Positions 1 through 9,020 of a DNA stretch of 64,000 bases are shown here, one piece after another. Under the pieces are notes generated by a model, which ran no database searches, had not been told where the DNA came from, and worked only from the letters and a program-made list of their open reading frames with translations. Numbering within the stretch: position 1 is the stretch's first letter; each line of letters starts with the position of its first letter. This DNA comes from Vibrio algicola. GTDB taxonomy: Bacteria; Pseudomonadota; Gammaproteobacteria; Enterobacterales; Vibrionaceae. The position numbers and the translations under genes are program-made. The DNA lies in the NCBI RefSeq assembly GCF_009601765.2, contig NZ_CP045699.1:1116001-1180000 (forward strand). The letters are read 5' to 3'.

Positions 1-739
1 GAAACCATTGGATTAACGCTTTAAGTAATGCTAATTCATTTGCTACCCATTCAATGTGCAGCTCTTCATTTTTTTTCTGGGTGGGAGCTAGGGGATTAGG
101 GGCCTCACCAATCATGATCACGCGACTGTCTAGTGTTGAATCAAGCCCAACAGAATACAAAATACCTTTTTCGGAGCATTCAATATCGAGTGAAACCACG
201 CTTAAATTAGGTTTGTAATCACTCGGTTTACATTTTGCTTGCCTGACGCTTTGATAACCCTGCTTTTGGGTGCGATCACCGATAAATTGCACTCCGCCTC
301 GGATAAAGCGCTCCATTAAATAGCGGTCGGTTAAGCGAATGTCATCTTCAAAGGTAATAATGCCGTGCTGATTAAAAAGTTGTTTTGCTTGATAGGATAT
401 TTGATTATTCGGCGTGTAACAGGCAAGCACCGCATTTTGTTCAAAGGTTTTGAGTGGCACGCTTTTCATCTGAATGGGAGTTTGCTCTCCAAAGGTATCC
501 GCGATAAGTTGCTCAGCCTTTATTTGATCTTGCTTGGTAATAAAAAACACAACTTGTTGGTCTTGGATGAGTAACTGAACAGGACCCGAGTCGGTAGCCA
601 GCCAAATTTCGATAAGGGTTTTATTATGGTTGAGCTGATCAGAAGTCTGCATAGAATGGCTGTGATTAATCTGAAAAGACGAACGCACATCTCGGGCTTG
701 TCGAGATAAGATAAAACCCTGTTGGATCGATGATGACAC
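1..739 (-). CDS. polB: DNA polymerase II (family B), 5' part, runs off the window start
   Basis: Family B DNA polymerase used in SOS-associated repair and replication restart. Only the N-terminal ~246 codons are inside the window; the exonuclease motif II onward and the polymerase domain lie to the left. The translated N-terminus follows E. coli PolB closely (QGFILSRQARDV, LMERFIRGGVQFIGD, then VSLDIEC, the exonuclease I motif with its Asp and Glu). I chose the GTG at 737-739 because it puts the conserved QGFILSR block a few residues from the start; a TTG four codons upstream in frame is an alternative. I looked for a LexA box in front and saw none that is convincing. Identity is secure; the start codon is less so. 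Confidence 0.88.
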   Translation of the reverse strand, partial: MSSSIQQGFILSRQARDVRSSFQINHSHSMQTSDQLNHNKTLIEIWLATDSGPVQLLIQDQQVVFFITKQDQIKAEQLIADTFGEQTPIQMKSVPLKTFEQNAVLACYTPNNQISYQAKQLFNQHGIITFEDDIRLTDRYLMERFIRGGVQFIGDRTQKQGYQSVRQAKCKPSDYKPNLSVVSLDIECSEKGILYSVGLDSTLDSRVIMIGEAPNPLAPTQKKNEELHIEWVANELALLKALIQWF

Positions 740-1271
740 TGCTTTATCCAAAGAGAGTGTGAATGAATTGGAGTTAGAATAACAAAAGATGCTTTATAAA
801 TCTTAGGAGCTTTATCGTTCTTAGGTGCTTTATAAATCTAAGATGCTTTAATAAACCTCAATCAGTTCCAGAAAGTTCAGATTTAATGATTTAGCATAAC
901 TATGGAGTGGTAATTGTGGTTGGGATAGCAAGCGCTTACGATAACGTCAATGAATTGGGCTATATCATTATTCCGGCGTTTGACGGTTTTTTATTTGCAT
1001 TATGGATAAAACCATTAATAATACAAATGTATAATAACCAACAACTCGTTAGTTAAACCATTTTCTTTATAAGGTTATTGGCTTAAATAAAGTCATTTAA
1101 TACAGTATGTTAAAGAAATTAAGTTTTTTTATTATAATTTCCTTAAAAATTGACGTTGATCATTAGATTTATGGTCATGTTTTTAACTAACTAAGGTAGA
1201 ATGCTATAAAAATTAAGCCTATCAACTAAGCTTAACAGTATTAGCGATAATCCAAGTGTGGAGATACAAGA
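740..1271. other. Intergenic region between polB and uvrY
   Basis: This 532-base AT-rich spacer separates divergent genes and must hold both promoters. It contains a four-copy 18-bp tandem array (788-859). A TTGACG at 1150-1155 is a possible -35 for uvrY, but no well-spaced -10 follows, so I do not call a promoter. No ORF or RNA gene was recognised. Confidence 0.6.
788..859. repeat. Degenerate 18-bp tandem repeat, four units
   Basis: Four consecutive 18-bp units (788-805, 806-823, 824-841, 842-859) share the core GCTTTA and the pattern GRTGCTTTATAAATCTWA; units 1 and 3 are nearly identical, and 2 and 4 are more diverged. The array sits about 50 bases upstream of the polB start. It may be a minisatellite or a set of spaced binding sites. 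Confidence 0.75.
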
Positions 1272-1916
1272 GTGATAAATGTTTTTCTTGTAGATGATCA
1301 CGAGCTGGTTCGCACAGGGATTCGACGTATTATTGAAGACGTCCGTGGCATGAAAGTAGTAGGGGAAGCTAACAGTGGTGAAGAGTCTGTAAAATGGTGC
1401 CGTGCTAATCACGCGGATGTTATCTTAATGGACATGAATATGCCGGGTATTGGCGGCTTGGAAGCTACCAAAAAAATCTTACGATTTAATCCCGATGTCA
1501 AAATTATTGTTTTGACGATTCATACCGAAAACCCATTTCCAACCAAAGTAATGCAGGCAGGCGGTTCTGGTTATTTAACCAAAGGCGCAGGGCCCGATGA
1601 AATGGTGAATGCGATCCGCATGGTCAATAGTGGTCAACGCTATATTTCACCAGAGATCGCGCAACAAATGGCGTTAAGTCAATTTTCTGCACCCTCGGAT
1701 AACCCTTTTAAAGAGTTATCAGAGCGTGAATTGCAGATCATGCTAATGATCACCAAAGGTGAGAAGGTAACCGATATTTCGGAGCAATTAAATTTGAGTC
1801 CGAAAACGGTCAACAGTTATCGTTATCGATTATTCAGCAAGTTGGATATTGGTGGGGATGTTGAACTGACCCACCTTGCAATTCGTTATGGCATGATCAC
1901 AACTGAGACGTTGTAG
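1272..1916 (+). CDS. uvrY: Response regulator UvrY/VarA/GacA family
   Basis: Response regulator partner of BarA/VarS/GacS; in vibrios this pathway activates Csr small RNAs and so controls CsrA. The 214-residue protein has an N-terminal receiver domain with the acidic pocket D8-D9 and phosphoacceptor D54 ([10 protein letters not shown]), then a LuxR-type helix-turn-helix from about residue 145 ([15 protein letters not shown]...[18 protein letters not shown]). The start is GTG, preceded by a good ribosome-binding site GGAGA about 7 bases away. It is followed after 5 bases by uvrC, the conserved uvrY-uvrC arrangement of gammaproteobacteria. No oddities. The Vibrio name would be varA. Confidence 0.95.
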   Translation: MINVFLVDDHELVRTGIRRIIEDVRGMKVVGEANSGEESVKWCRANHADVILMDMNMPGIGGLEATKKILRFNPDVKIIVLTIHTENPFPTKVMQAGGSGYLTKGAGPDEMVNAIRMVNSGQRYISPEIAQQMALSQFSAPSDNPFKELSERELQIMLMITKGEKVTDISEQLNLSPKTVNSYRYRLFSKLDIGGDVELTHLAIRYGMITTETL

Positions 1917-1921
1917 AGTCT

Positions 1922-3793
1922 ATGGATGTGCCTTTGGCAGATTTTGATTCTGCTGCTTTTTTATCAACCGTTTCACAACAACCTGGCGTTTATCGTATGT
2001 ATAACGCCATGGATGATGTTATCTATGTTGGTAAAGCCAAAAATTTAAACAAGCGCCTGTCGAGTTATTTTCGTAAAAACGTAGATAACGAGAAAACCAA
2101 GGCGCTGGTTTCGCATATCCAAAAAATTGATGTGACGGTCACTCATACTGAAACCGAAGCCTTGATCCTCGAACACAATTACATCAAGCAATACCTACCT
2201 AAATACAATGTGTTACTGCGTGATGATAAATCGTATCCCTATATTCTGATCTCAAAACATAAACACCCAAGGTTGGCGTATCATCGCGGCGTAAAGCGGC
2301 GTAAAGGGGAATACTTTGGTCCTTACCCTGAAGCTGGTGCGGTGCGTGAAACCTTGCATTTGTTGCAAAGAATTATTCCGGTGCGTCAGTGCGAAGACAG
2401 TGTGTATGCTAACCGAACCAGACCGTGTTTGATGTATCAAATTGAGCGTTGCTCAGCGCCGTGCGTCAAAGGCTTAGTAAGCGATGAAGAGTATGCCGAA
2501 AGCGTCCATTATGTGCGTCTCTTTTTGCAAGGAAAGGACGATCAGGTTCTGAACGCTTTGATAGCAAAAATGGAACAAGCCAGCCAAGGATTGGCGTTTG
2601 AACAGGCGGCTAAGTATCGCGATCAAATTCAGGCCATTCGTCGGGTGCAAGAGCAGCAATCTGTGTCAGATGATTCACTGGATGATATGGATGTGATTGG
2701 ATTTGCCAAAGAAAATGGTTTGGCGTGTATTCATTTATTGATGATAAGGCAAGGAAAGATCCTTGGTAGTCGCAGTCATTTCCCTAAAATTCCAGCAAAT
2801 ACCGATGATAAAGAAGTGTTTTCGAGTTTTCTAAATCAGTATTATTTAAGTCATAACGAAGCCTCAAGCATTCCTAACCGAATCACCATGAATGGGGATT
2901 TATTCGATGACAACGTATTTGATGGATCCTCCAGCCTGCAAGAGGCATTGGCACAACTGTCGGGGCATAAAGTTCAATTTCATACCAAACCTCGTGGTAT
3001 GCGAGAGCGTTATTTGCGTTTATCCAATACCAATGCATTGAGTGCGCTAACCGCAAAAATTAGCCACAAGATGACGGTCAATCAAAGAGTTAAAGCATTA
3101 GAGTTAGAATTTAAGCTGCAACGTATTGAGCGCATGGAATGTTTTGATATTAGCCATACCATGGGAGAGAGTACCATTGCCTCGTGTGTGGTGTTTAATC
3201 GAGAAGGTCCGGTTAAGCAAGATTATCGACGTTATAATATTGAAGGTATTACGGGGGGGGATGATTACGCGGCGATGGCGCAAGTGCTGGACCGACGTTA
3301 TTCAAAACAGCAATATACCGATGAACAGTATGCTGAAAAAATTCCCGATATTATTTTTATTGATGGTGGTAAAGGGCAGCTAAATCGCGCGCATGAAATC
3401 TTGCAAAAATATTGGCAAGATTGGCCCAAACGACCTGAATTGATCGGCATTGCTAAAGGGGTAACTCGTAAACCTGGGCTCGAAACCTTAATCAAAACCA
3501 ATGGTGAAGAGTTCAATCTACCTAGCGATGCACCGGCATTACACTTAATTCAGCATATTCGTGATGAAAGTCATAACCATGCGATTAGTGGTCATCGAGC
3601 CAAACGTGGGAAAACAAGAAGAACCAGTACCTTAGAGGGAATTGAAGGGGTGGGTCCTAAACGTCGGCAAGCTTTATTAAAAAGCATGGGTGGAATTCAA
3701 GAATTAAAGCGTGCAACTGTCGAAGAACTAACCAAAGTGCCAGGGATCAGTAAATCTTTAGCAGAAATCATTCATCAAGCATTGAAACAATAA
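1922..3793 (+). CDS. uvrC: Excinuclease ABC subunit C
   Basis: Dual-incision endonuclease of nucleotide excision repair, acting with UvrA, UvrB and UvrD. The 623-residue protein is of normal length. Domains in order: GIY-YIG nuclease (about 18-96, PGVYRMY...[13 protein letters not shown]), a cysteine-rich segment ([15 protein letters not shown]), UVR domain that binds UvrB (about 203-240), RNase H-like endonuclease with FDISH, FIDGGKG and RDESH motifs carrying the expected Asp-Asp-His residues, and tandem helix-hairpin-helix at the C-terminus. It starts 5 bases after uvrY and is probably co-transcribed with uvrY and pgsA. A run of eight G (3253-3260) lies in the coding sequence, but the frame is intact. 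Confidence 0.97.
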   Translation: MDVPLADFDSAAFLSTVSQQPGVYRMYNAMDDVIYVGKAKNLNKRLSSYFRKNVDNEKTKALVSHIQKIDVTVTHTETEALILEHNYIKQYLPKYNVLLRDDKSYPYILISKHKHPRLAYHRGVKRRKGEYFGPYPEAGAVRETLHLLQRIIPVRQCEDSVYANRTRPCLMYQIERCSAPCVKGLVSDEEYAESVHYVRLFLQGKDDQVLNALIAKMEQASQGLAFEQAAKYRDQIQAIRRVQEQQSVSDDSLDDMDVIGFAKENGLACIHLLMIRQGKILGSRSHFPKIPANTDDKEVFSSFLNQYYLSHNEASSIPNRITMNGDLFDDNVFDGSSSLQEALAQLSGHKVQFHTKPRGMRERYLRLSNTNALSALTAKISHKMTVNQRVKALELEFKLQRIERMECFDISHTMGESTIASCVVFNREGPVKQDYRRYNIEGITGGDDYAAMAQVLDRRYSKQQYTDEQYAEKIPDIIFIDGGKGQLNRAHEILQKYWQDWPKRPELIGIAKGVTRKPGLETLIKTNGEEFNLPSDAPALHLIQHIRDESHNHAISGHRAKRGKTRRTSTLEGIEGVGPKRRQALLKSMGGIQELKRATVEELTKVPGISKSLAEIIHQALKQ

Positions 3794-3839
3794 TGTTTTT
3801 AACGCAACATTGAGCAGCACTCACCAAGAGCCCGTAATT

Positions 3840-4400
3840 ATGCGATTTACTATACCGAATATTTTGACTTTACTTCGATTGGCGCTGATCCCAGTTTTTG
3901 TCGTTATTTTCTATCTTCCTTATACTTGGGCGCCTTTTGCTGCCGCAATGGTATTTTGGGTTGCAGGATTTACCGACTGGCTCGATGGGCTGTTAGCGCG
4001 TAAATTAGGCCAGACTTCTCGCTTTGGCGCATTTTTAGATCCTGTTGCCGATAAACTTATGGTGGCGGTAGCATTAATTCTAATCGTTGAGCATTACCAT
4101 ACGATTTGGATCACGATTCCTGCAGCAACAATGATCGCGCGAGAAATTATTATTTCGGCATTGCGTGAGTGGATGGCTGAAATTGGAAAACGTGCCAGTG
4201 TTGCGGTCTCTTGGATTGGTAAATGGAAAACTCTGAGTCAAATGTTTGCGTTATGGGTATTAATTTGGCGTTACGATGATTGGATGGTGTGGGTTGGTTA
4301 TGCCGCGTTATATATCGCCACAGCGTTAACTTACTGGTCGATGATCCAATATTTAAAAGCGGCGAAAGGTGATTTATTAGCCGGTGAAAAAGACGATTAA
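3840..4400 (+). CDS. pgsA: CDP-diacylglycerol-glycerol-3-phosphate 3-phosphatidyltransferase
   Basis: Inner-membrane enzyme that makes phosphatidylglycerophosphate, the committed step to phosphatidylglycerol and cardiolipin. The 186-residue product matches E. coli PgsA along its whole length (start [31 protein letters not shown]). The CDP-alcohol phosphotransferase signature D-x2-DG-x2-AR-x8-G-x3-D-x3-D is complete in [19 protein letters not shown] followed by AFLDPVADK. Several hydrophobic segments are visible. I chose ATG 3840 rather than an upstream in-frame TTG (3810) because only the former aligns with known N-termini. It lies 46 bases after uvrC and is followed by a strong terminator. 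Confidence 0.96.
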   Translation: MRFTIPNILTLLRLALIPVFVVIFYLPYTWAPFAAAMVFWVAGFTDWLDGLLARKLGQTSRFGAFLDPVADKLMVAVALILIVEHYHTIWITIPAATMIAREIIISALREWMAEIGKRASVAVSWIGKWKTLSQMFALWVLIWRYDDWMVWVGYAALYIATALTYWSMIQYLKAAKGDLLAGEKDD

Positions 4401-4439
4401 GCGCTTAGGGTATAAATCGTTTTGATATGAATTTAACAA

Positions 4440-4464
4440 CCTCGCAATTATGCGGGGTTTTTTT
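4440..4464 (+). terminator. Rho-independent terminator after pgsA
   Basis: Stem CCTCGCA / TGCGGGG with an ATTA loop, followed by seven T. It closes the uvrY-uvrC-pgsA unit. Some vibrios carry tRNA genes after pgsA; none is seen here. Confidence 0.85.
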
Positions 4465-4496
4465 ATACCTAAAATTCGTTTAGCGACTAAAATAAA

Positions 4497-4517
4497 GTCA
4501 TGTCTTTGAAACATGAC
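4497..4517. other. Inverted repeat upstream of the acyl-CoA synthetase
   Basis: Perfect 7-bp arms GTCATGT / ACATGAC separated by 7 bases. There is no T-run, so it is not a terminator. It lies about 150 bases before the next start and could be an operator or an mRNA leader hairpin. Confidence 0.4.
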
Positions 4518-4664
4518 GCAGAACAAATCTGAAGCAAAAACTTACAACTGTAAGCTAAAAATCGTAGCATTTTAGAGGGTATAAGATAGAATACGCAAAA
4601 AAAGAAACACTTGTAAGCTCAAATCTGTTTATGAGTCCAGTTTTTATAATTAGGTAAACACAAC

Positions 4665-6464
4665 ATGTCATTAGAACAATATCATCTCATTGGTTCTTTA
4701 CGTCTACAAAGCGATGCTTTACAGGATACAATCGCTCTGGAAGGATTTGAAACCGCCGCGCCTTGGCATCAAGTATCATGGACTCAATTTGATACCATCT
4801 CACAAAAAATAGCGCAAGTTCTGATCCATTTTGGGGTAGGGGTACAAGATACCTGCGCCATTTTATCCGATAACAAACCACAATGGGCTTGTGCGGACAT
4901 CGCTTGTTTGAAAGCGCGCGCTGTGGTGGTGCCGATTTATCCAACCAGTACGTCAGAGCAAGCTCGCTATATAATCAATGATGCACAGGTAAAAGTCTTG
5001 TTTGTGGATAACACCGAACAATACAAAGTGGCGTGTAATTTACAAGCACACAGTAATAGTATTGCCCATATTGTGGTGTTTGATCAAAGTGTGGAATTAT
5101 TAAATACACACTGTCATCACCATTTCGATACGCTGATCAGTGACACTATGGTGGTTGACGTTGATTGTGAGATTGAACTACAACAACGTTTATCAGATGC
5201 TAATTTAGATGATCTGCTTACGCTTATTTATACTTCCGGTACCACTGGCGATCCTAAAGGTGTGATGCTGGATTACCGCAATATTGCCTCAACCATGCGC
5301 CAACACGATCAAAAGCTCGCGTTTGCCAAAGGGGATGTATCACTCGCTTTCTTACCGCTTAGTCATGTCTTTGAACGTGCGTGGAGCTTTTACGTTCTGT
5401 GTCGTGGTGGTAAAAATGTCTACCTTTCTGACACCAATAAAATCAAAGAAGCGATTGCAGAGGTTCGCCCACATACTTTATGTGTAGTGCCACGCTTTTT
5501 AGAAAAAGTGTATAGCGCAGTCCAAGCGAAAGTGGCAAAAGGCTCAGCGACACAACAAAAAATGTTTGCTTGGGCGCTATCGGTGGGGGCTCGTCAATTT
5601 GAGGTACAACAACAGCGTGCTAAAGCTAATCCTTGGCTGAGTGTGCAACACGTTATTGCGACTAAGCTGATCTTTTCAAAACTGCAACAAGTACTCGGTG
5701 GGCGTTTGAAGTTTATGCCTTGTGGTGGCGCGGCGTTAGATAAAGACGTAGCCGGTTTTTTCCATGCGATCAATATTCCGGTGTTGTGTGGATATGGCAT
5801 GACAGAAACCACGGCAACAGTCACCTGTAATACTATTGGCAATCGTGTTACCGGATCTAATGGTCAGGTGCTAAGTGAAACTGAAGTGAAGATTGGCGCA
5901 AATAACGAGATCTTAGTTCGTGGTGATATCGTGATGCGTGGCTATTATAATCGCCCAGTGGAAACCGCAGAAACGTTCCAAGACGGTTGGCTTAAAACTG
6001 GCGATGCGGGTGAGTTTGATGCCAACGGTAACTTATATATTACCGATCGCATTAAAGAGTTAATGAAAACCTCTAATGGCAAATACATTGCGCCGCAACG
6101 TGTTGAAGGTAAAGTAGGTTGCTGTCCGTTCATTGAGCAAGTGGCAGTGATCGCTGACTCGCGTAACTATGTTACCGCTTTAATCGTGCCTTCTTTTGAA
6201 TCTTTAGAATTGTGGGCAAAAGAGAAAGGACTACGCTACGAATCACCGCTTGAGCTTTTGCGTAATAGCAAAGTGGTTGAGCATTTTGAAAAGCGTTTGA
6301 AAGAACTGCAACAAGAGTTGGCTGGGTTTGAAAAAATCAAAAGATTTACGTTATTGCCAAGCCCATTTTCGATTGAGCAAGGTTTGATAACCCCAACCTT
6401 AAAATTACGCCGTAAAAACATTTACCAAGCGTATGCCAACGAAATTCAAGCGATGTATGTTTAA
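4665..6464 (+). CDS. Long-chain fatty acid-CoA ligase (AMP-forming, FAA1/FadD-like)
   Basis: Activates fatty acids to acyl-CoA through an acyl-adenylate. The 599-residue protein belongs to the ANL superfamily: the P-loop-like motif LIYTSGTTGDPKGVML at about residue 190, the A5 motif GYGMTETTATVT, the A7 motif WLKTGDAGEFD, the A8 region YITDRIKELMKTSNGKYIAP and a C-terminal Lys (TLKLRRKNI). It resembles the FAA1-type long-chain ligases found in vibrios in addition to classical FadD, so I give no symbol. It is monocistronic between the pgsA terminator and the IS scar. Substrate chain length cannot be read from sequence. Confidence 0.9.
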   Translation: MSLEQYHLIGSLRLQSDALQDTIALEGFETAAPWHQVSWTQFDTISQKIAQVLIHFGVGVQDTCAILSDNKPQWACADIACLKARAVVVPIYPTSTSEQARYIINDAQVKVLFVDNTEQYKVACNLQAHSNSIAHIVVFDQSVELLNTHCHHHFDTLISDTMVVDVDCEIELQQRLSDANLDDLLTLIYTSGTTGDPKGVMLDYRNIASTMRQHDQKLAFAKGDVSLAFLPLSHVFERAWSFYVLCRGGKNVYLSDTNKIKEAIAEVRPHTLCVVPRFLEKVYSAVQAKVAKGSATQQKMFAWALSVGARQFEVQQQRAKANPWLSVQHVIATKLIFSKLQQVLGGRLKFMPCGGAALDKDVAGFFHAINIPVLCGYGMTETTATVTCNTIGNRVTGSNGQVLSETEVKIGANNEILVRGDIVMRGYYNRPVETAETFQDGWLKTGDAGEFDANGNLYITDRIKELMKTSNGKYIAPQRVEGKVGCCPFIEQVAVIADSRNYVTALIVPSFESLELWAKEKGLRYESPLELLRNSKVVEHFEKRLKELQQELAGFEKIKRFTLLPSPFSIEQGLITPTLKLRRKNIYQAYANEIQAMYV

Positions 6465-6483
6465 AGCTATCTATCTTTAGGCT

Positions 6484-6502
6484 AGCTATCTTTAAGATAG
6501 CT
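6484..6502. other. Perfect palindrome after the acyl-CoA synthetase
   Basis: Arms AGCTATCTT and AAGATAGCT with a single central base. It overlaps a loose 15-bp direct duplication (GCTATCTATCTTTAG / GCTAGCTATCTTTAA). It may act as a weak 3' hairpin for the preceding gene, although no T-run follows. Confidence 0.45.
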
Positions 6503-6512
6503 ATAATCTGAT

Positions 6513-6897
6513 TGGGTCTGCCCTAGTTATACTATTCTGGTCAAGCCGAATAGGACACCTGACTTTGTAATTTTTCATAGTCGAGTGGCGTTAAATCACC
6601 AAGCGTAGTATGCAACCTTTCATGGTTGTAATACCGGATATATTCTTCAACATCTTCTTTCATTGCATCACGCGTTAAATAAACCACATTGAGTATCCAT
6701 TCATTTTTCAAGCTACCGAAGAACCGTTCGACGACAGCATTGTCTAAACAAGCTCCAACGCTGCTCATTGATGATGTGATGCTATTTCTCGTTAACAGGT
6801 GCTGAAATGAACTGCTGGTGTACTGTGAGCCTCTATCACTATGGAAAAGTAAGCCTCTTTGAGGCTTACGAAGTGTAATTGCCATTTGTAATGCACG
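6513..6897 (-). mobile_element. IS3-family remnant (3' end of the element only)
   Basis: Only the distal part of an IS3-type element is left: the last ~119 codons of OrfB and a short tail. The outer end is probably near TGGGTCTGCCC at 6513 (IS3 ends usually begin TG), but this boundary is a guess. The inner break is sharp at about 6898, where the reading frame of nspC begins on the opposite strand. No second inverted repeat and no OrfA are present, so the copy is dead. Confidence 0.75.
6541..6897 (-). pseudogene. Truncated IS3-family transposase OrfB
   Basis: C-terminal fragment of an rve-type integrase. Two of the three DDE residues are visible, with the classical spacing of 35 residues: Asp17 (FHSDRGSQYTS) and Glu53 (DNAVVERFFGSLKNEW), numbered from the internal ATG at 6885. 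The tail YIRYYNHERLHTTLGDLTP is the usual IS3 C-terminal block. The first catalytic Asp and the helix-turn-helix OrfA are missing, so no active transposase can be made. The frame continues five codons beyond the ATG before meeting foreign sequence. Confidence 0.9.
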
Positions 6898-7968
6898 AAA
6901 TTAAAAGCCCTAAGTGGCGTTAAATTGGTATTAGCCCTCAAGTGTTTTTCGACTTGGGGCGTATTTGACATCATGAAACCTTATCTTGATGGCACCACCA
7001 GCTGTGGCCCTTTTGAGGTGCAATTAGGTTATGAGACGTTTGGTGGTAGGGGGTCTGGCAAAGAAACTCACGCTTATAGTGTTGGTTACAGTGAAGATGA
7101 CGTGAAAGCGGTGGTTGATATCTGCGATAAGATGATCTTCAATTCGCTGAGCCAGTTGCAAGCCTATCGTCACTTAGTGGAAGGTAAAGCCTCGATAGGG
7201 GTGCGTTTAAATCCGGGAGTGAGCCGCGCAGGGCAAGATTTAGCCGATCCTGCGCGTCAGTTCTCACGCTTAGGAGTACAGCAACAACAACTCTCACCCT
7301 CGTTATTTGATAGCCTTGATGGGGTGATGTTTCATATCAACTGTGAGAATAAATCAGCCGATGATTTTATTGCGCTGCTTGATGACATCTCACATCAATT
7401 TGGTGAGTATTTAGACAAACTGGATTGGGTTAGCTTAGGCGGTGGTGTGTTTTTTACCTGGCCGGATTATGAGTTAGAAAAACTGGCGCAAGCACTCAAA
7501 CATTTTAGCGAAAAACATAGCGTGCAATTGTATTTAGAGCCGGGTGAAGCAATTATTACCAATACGGCGGATCTGGTGGTGACGGTGGTGGATATCGTAG
7601 AGAACGGCATGCAAACCGCTATTGTCGATTCTGCCACCGAAGCGCATCGACTTGATACCTTGATCTATAATGAACCTGCTAGTATTGGTGAAGCATCCCA
7701 GTTTGGTGAATTTGAATATGTGATAGGGTCATGCTCTTGTTTGGCAGGAGATCAATTCTGTGTGGCTAAATTTGAGCAACCATTAAACATTGGTCAACGA
7801 CTACATATCTTAGACAGCGCCGGTTATACCATGGTCAAACTGAACTGGTTTAATGGCTTAAAAATGCCAAGTGTGTATTGCCAGCGTAGCAATGGGGATA
7901 TTCAAAAATTAAATGAGTTTGGTTACGAGGATTTTAAGCGATCATTGTCACAATGGTCGGTCAGCTAG
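6898..7968 (+). pseudogene. nspC: Carboxynorspermidine decarboxylase, 5'-truncated at an IS junction
   Basis: PLP-dependent decarboxylase (alanine racemase-fold group) that makes norspermidine, a polyamine tied to biofilm control in vibrios. The reading frame is open from about 6898, giving [20 protein letters not shown], which aligns with an internal part of NspC; roughly the first 25-30 residues are missing, with their promoter and ribosome-binding site. The PLP lysine ([10 protein letters not shown]), the catalytic DSATEAHRL and GSCSCLAGD regions and the C-terminus are all intact. An in-frame TTG (6925) or ATG (6973) could restart translation, but 6973 lies past the PLP lysine. The upstream carboxynorspermidine dehydrogenase gene usual in vibrios is absent here. 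I infer an IS-linked deletion and probable loss of function. Confidence 0.85.
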
Positions 7969-8006
7969 TGCAATACCATCAAATAAACTAAAGCTCAGGG
8001 GATAAG

Positions 8007-8357
8007 ATGAAAATAAAATTAGACGCTATTTTTAAGATCGAAGATAAAACAAATGTAGAGAAACTAATGGCGGCTTTAGTGGCGCAACAAGCCGAATTTG
8101 AACGCCAGCTTATTCCTAACCTTGATTATATTGATCCGCGCGCGATGAATGATAACGGTATAACACTACAAGAAGTTGTGCATATTCAAGGCAATCAATA
8201 TGCACTGCAATATCGTTATGACTGGTTTGTATTCAGTCCCTGCACCAATTTAGATGAAACAGGAACGCACCAAAACAAAGTCACCTTTAGTCTTAAACCT
8301 GCCGGTGAGATCTGCTTTGATTTATCGGCGCTTGGCAATGAAGCATCAAGCTTTTAG
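8007..8357 (+). CDS. Hypothetical protein, 116 residues
   Basis: I do not recognise this family. The predicted protein is soluble, has no signal peptide or membrane segment, and shows an alternating hydrophobic pattern (YALQYRYDWFVFSPC, KVTFSLKPAGEICFDL) that suggests beta structure. A good ribosome-binding site (AGGGGATAAG just before ATG) supports translation. It begins 38 bases after the nspC remnant on the same strand and may have been co-transcribed with it, so its expression could be affected by the upstream IS scar. It ends 13 bases from the convergent GcvR-like gene. Confidence 0.65.
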   Translation: MKIKLDAIFKIEDKTNVEKLMAALVAQQAEFERQLIPNLDYIDPRAMNDNGITLQEVVHIQGNQYALQYRYDWFVFSPCTNLDETGTHQNKVTFSLKPAGEICFDLSALGNEASSF

Positions 8358-8370
8358 ATCTGCGAGCGAA

Positions 8371-8916
8371 TTAACTCTGTTTCGCCTTGCTCTTTTTAAC
8401 CACATTGGCTTGCATGCCCAAGGTTTCCAATTCTGAGATCACATCTTGAATATTGGTGGCAGTGGGCAGAGTTACGGTTAAATGTGAGCTAAACATGCTG
8501 GCACTGACCCCAAGGCTATCGGCTAAAAATACGCGATTACTTTCTATGTTGATGATCTGCCCATGCTCCGTTTCAACGGTTTGGGAAATATCATGCACAA
8601 TCCCACCTCGATCTTCTGCATCGACTCGCATGTTATACAGGTTGTTTTGTTGGTCATCGGATGTCTTTTCTTCGCTACAATCAGTGGAATCGGCAAAATA
8701 AACAGTCAGACCTTTTTGTTGAGTAAAGGCATCTTTCACAGCCTCAATATGTTGTGTTGGCATTTTTATTTTGATCAACCCAGAGACTTGTTCATCCAGA
8801 TAATTGATTTTTGACACCAGCCACTTACCTCCGTTTTCATGGGTGATTTTAGCCAGTTGATGAATAATCGGCGGGGAGGTTTGACCTGCAAAATTAACAA
8901 TGAATGTTTGCATCAT
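8371..8916 (-). CDS. ACT-domain protein, GcvR-like regulator
   Basis: 181 residues with two ACT-type halves (about 1-80 and 93-175), the arrangement of GcvR, the accessory repressor of the glycine cleavage operon that works through GcvA. Visible features are FIVNFAGQTSPPIIHQLAKI in the first half and VDAEDRGGIVHDISQTVE in the second; the linker is acidic and rich in Ser, Glu and Gln. It differs enough from E. coli GcvR that it may be a paralogue, so I leave the symbol empty. A ribosome-binding site GGAGAA precedes the ATG ATG start. It is transcribed alone, convergent with the 116-residue hypothetical gene. Confidence 0.7.
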   Translation of the reverse strand: MMQTFIVNFAGQTSPPIIHQLAKITHENGGKWLVSKINYLDEQVSGLIKIKMPTQHIEAVKDAFTQQKGLTVYFADSTDCSEEKTSDDQQNNLYNMRVDAEDRGGIVHDISQTVETEHGQIINIESNRVFLADSLGVSASMFSSHLTVTLPTATNIQDVISELETLGMQANVVKKSKAKQS

Positions 8917-9020
8917 AATGTTCTCCTTTAATGACCAAACGAGATGGAACTCAATTGAGTTATTAAGATAAGTTTAGATACTTTGTAAAGAAATAGAGTG
9001 AAGCAAGGCAAAAAAATTGA

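Noticed and set aside
740..800. LexA box in front of polB
   Set aside because: I searched for CTGT-N8-ACAG near the polB start and found no acceptable match.
3253..3260. Frameshift in uvrC at the G-run
   Set aside because: The frame reads Ile-Thr-Gly-Gly-Asp-Asp-Tyr through the tract and the protein is complete; only the slippage risk is reported.
4465..4664. tRNA genes after pgsA, as in some vibrios
   Set aside because: No cloverleaf, TTCRANNC T-arm or CCA-type end is visible in this spacer or elsewhere in the window.
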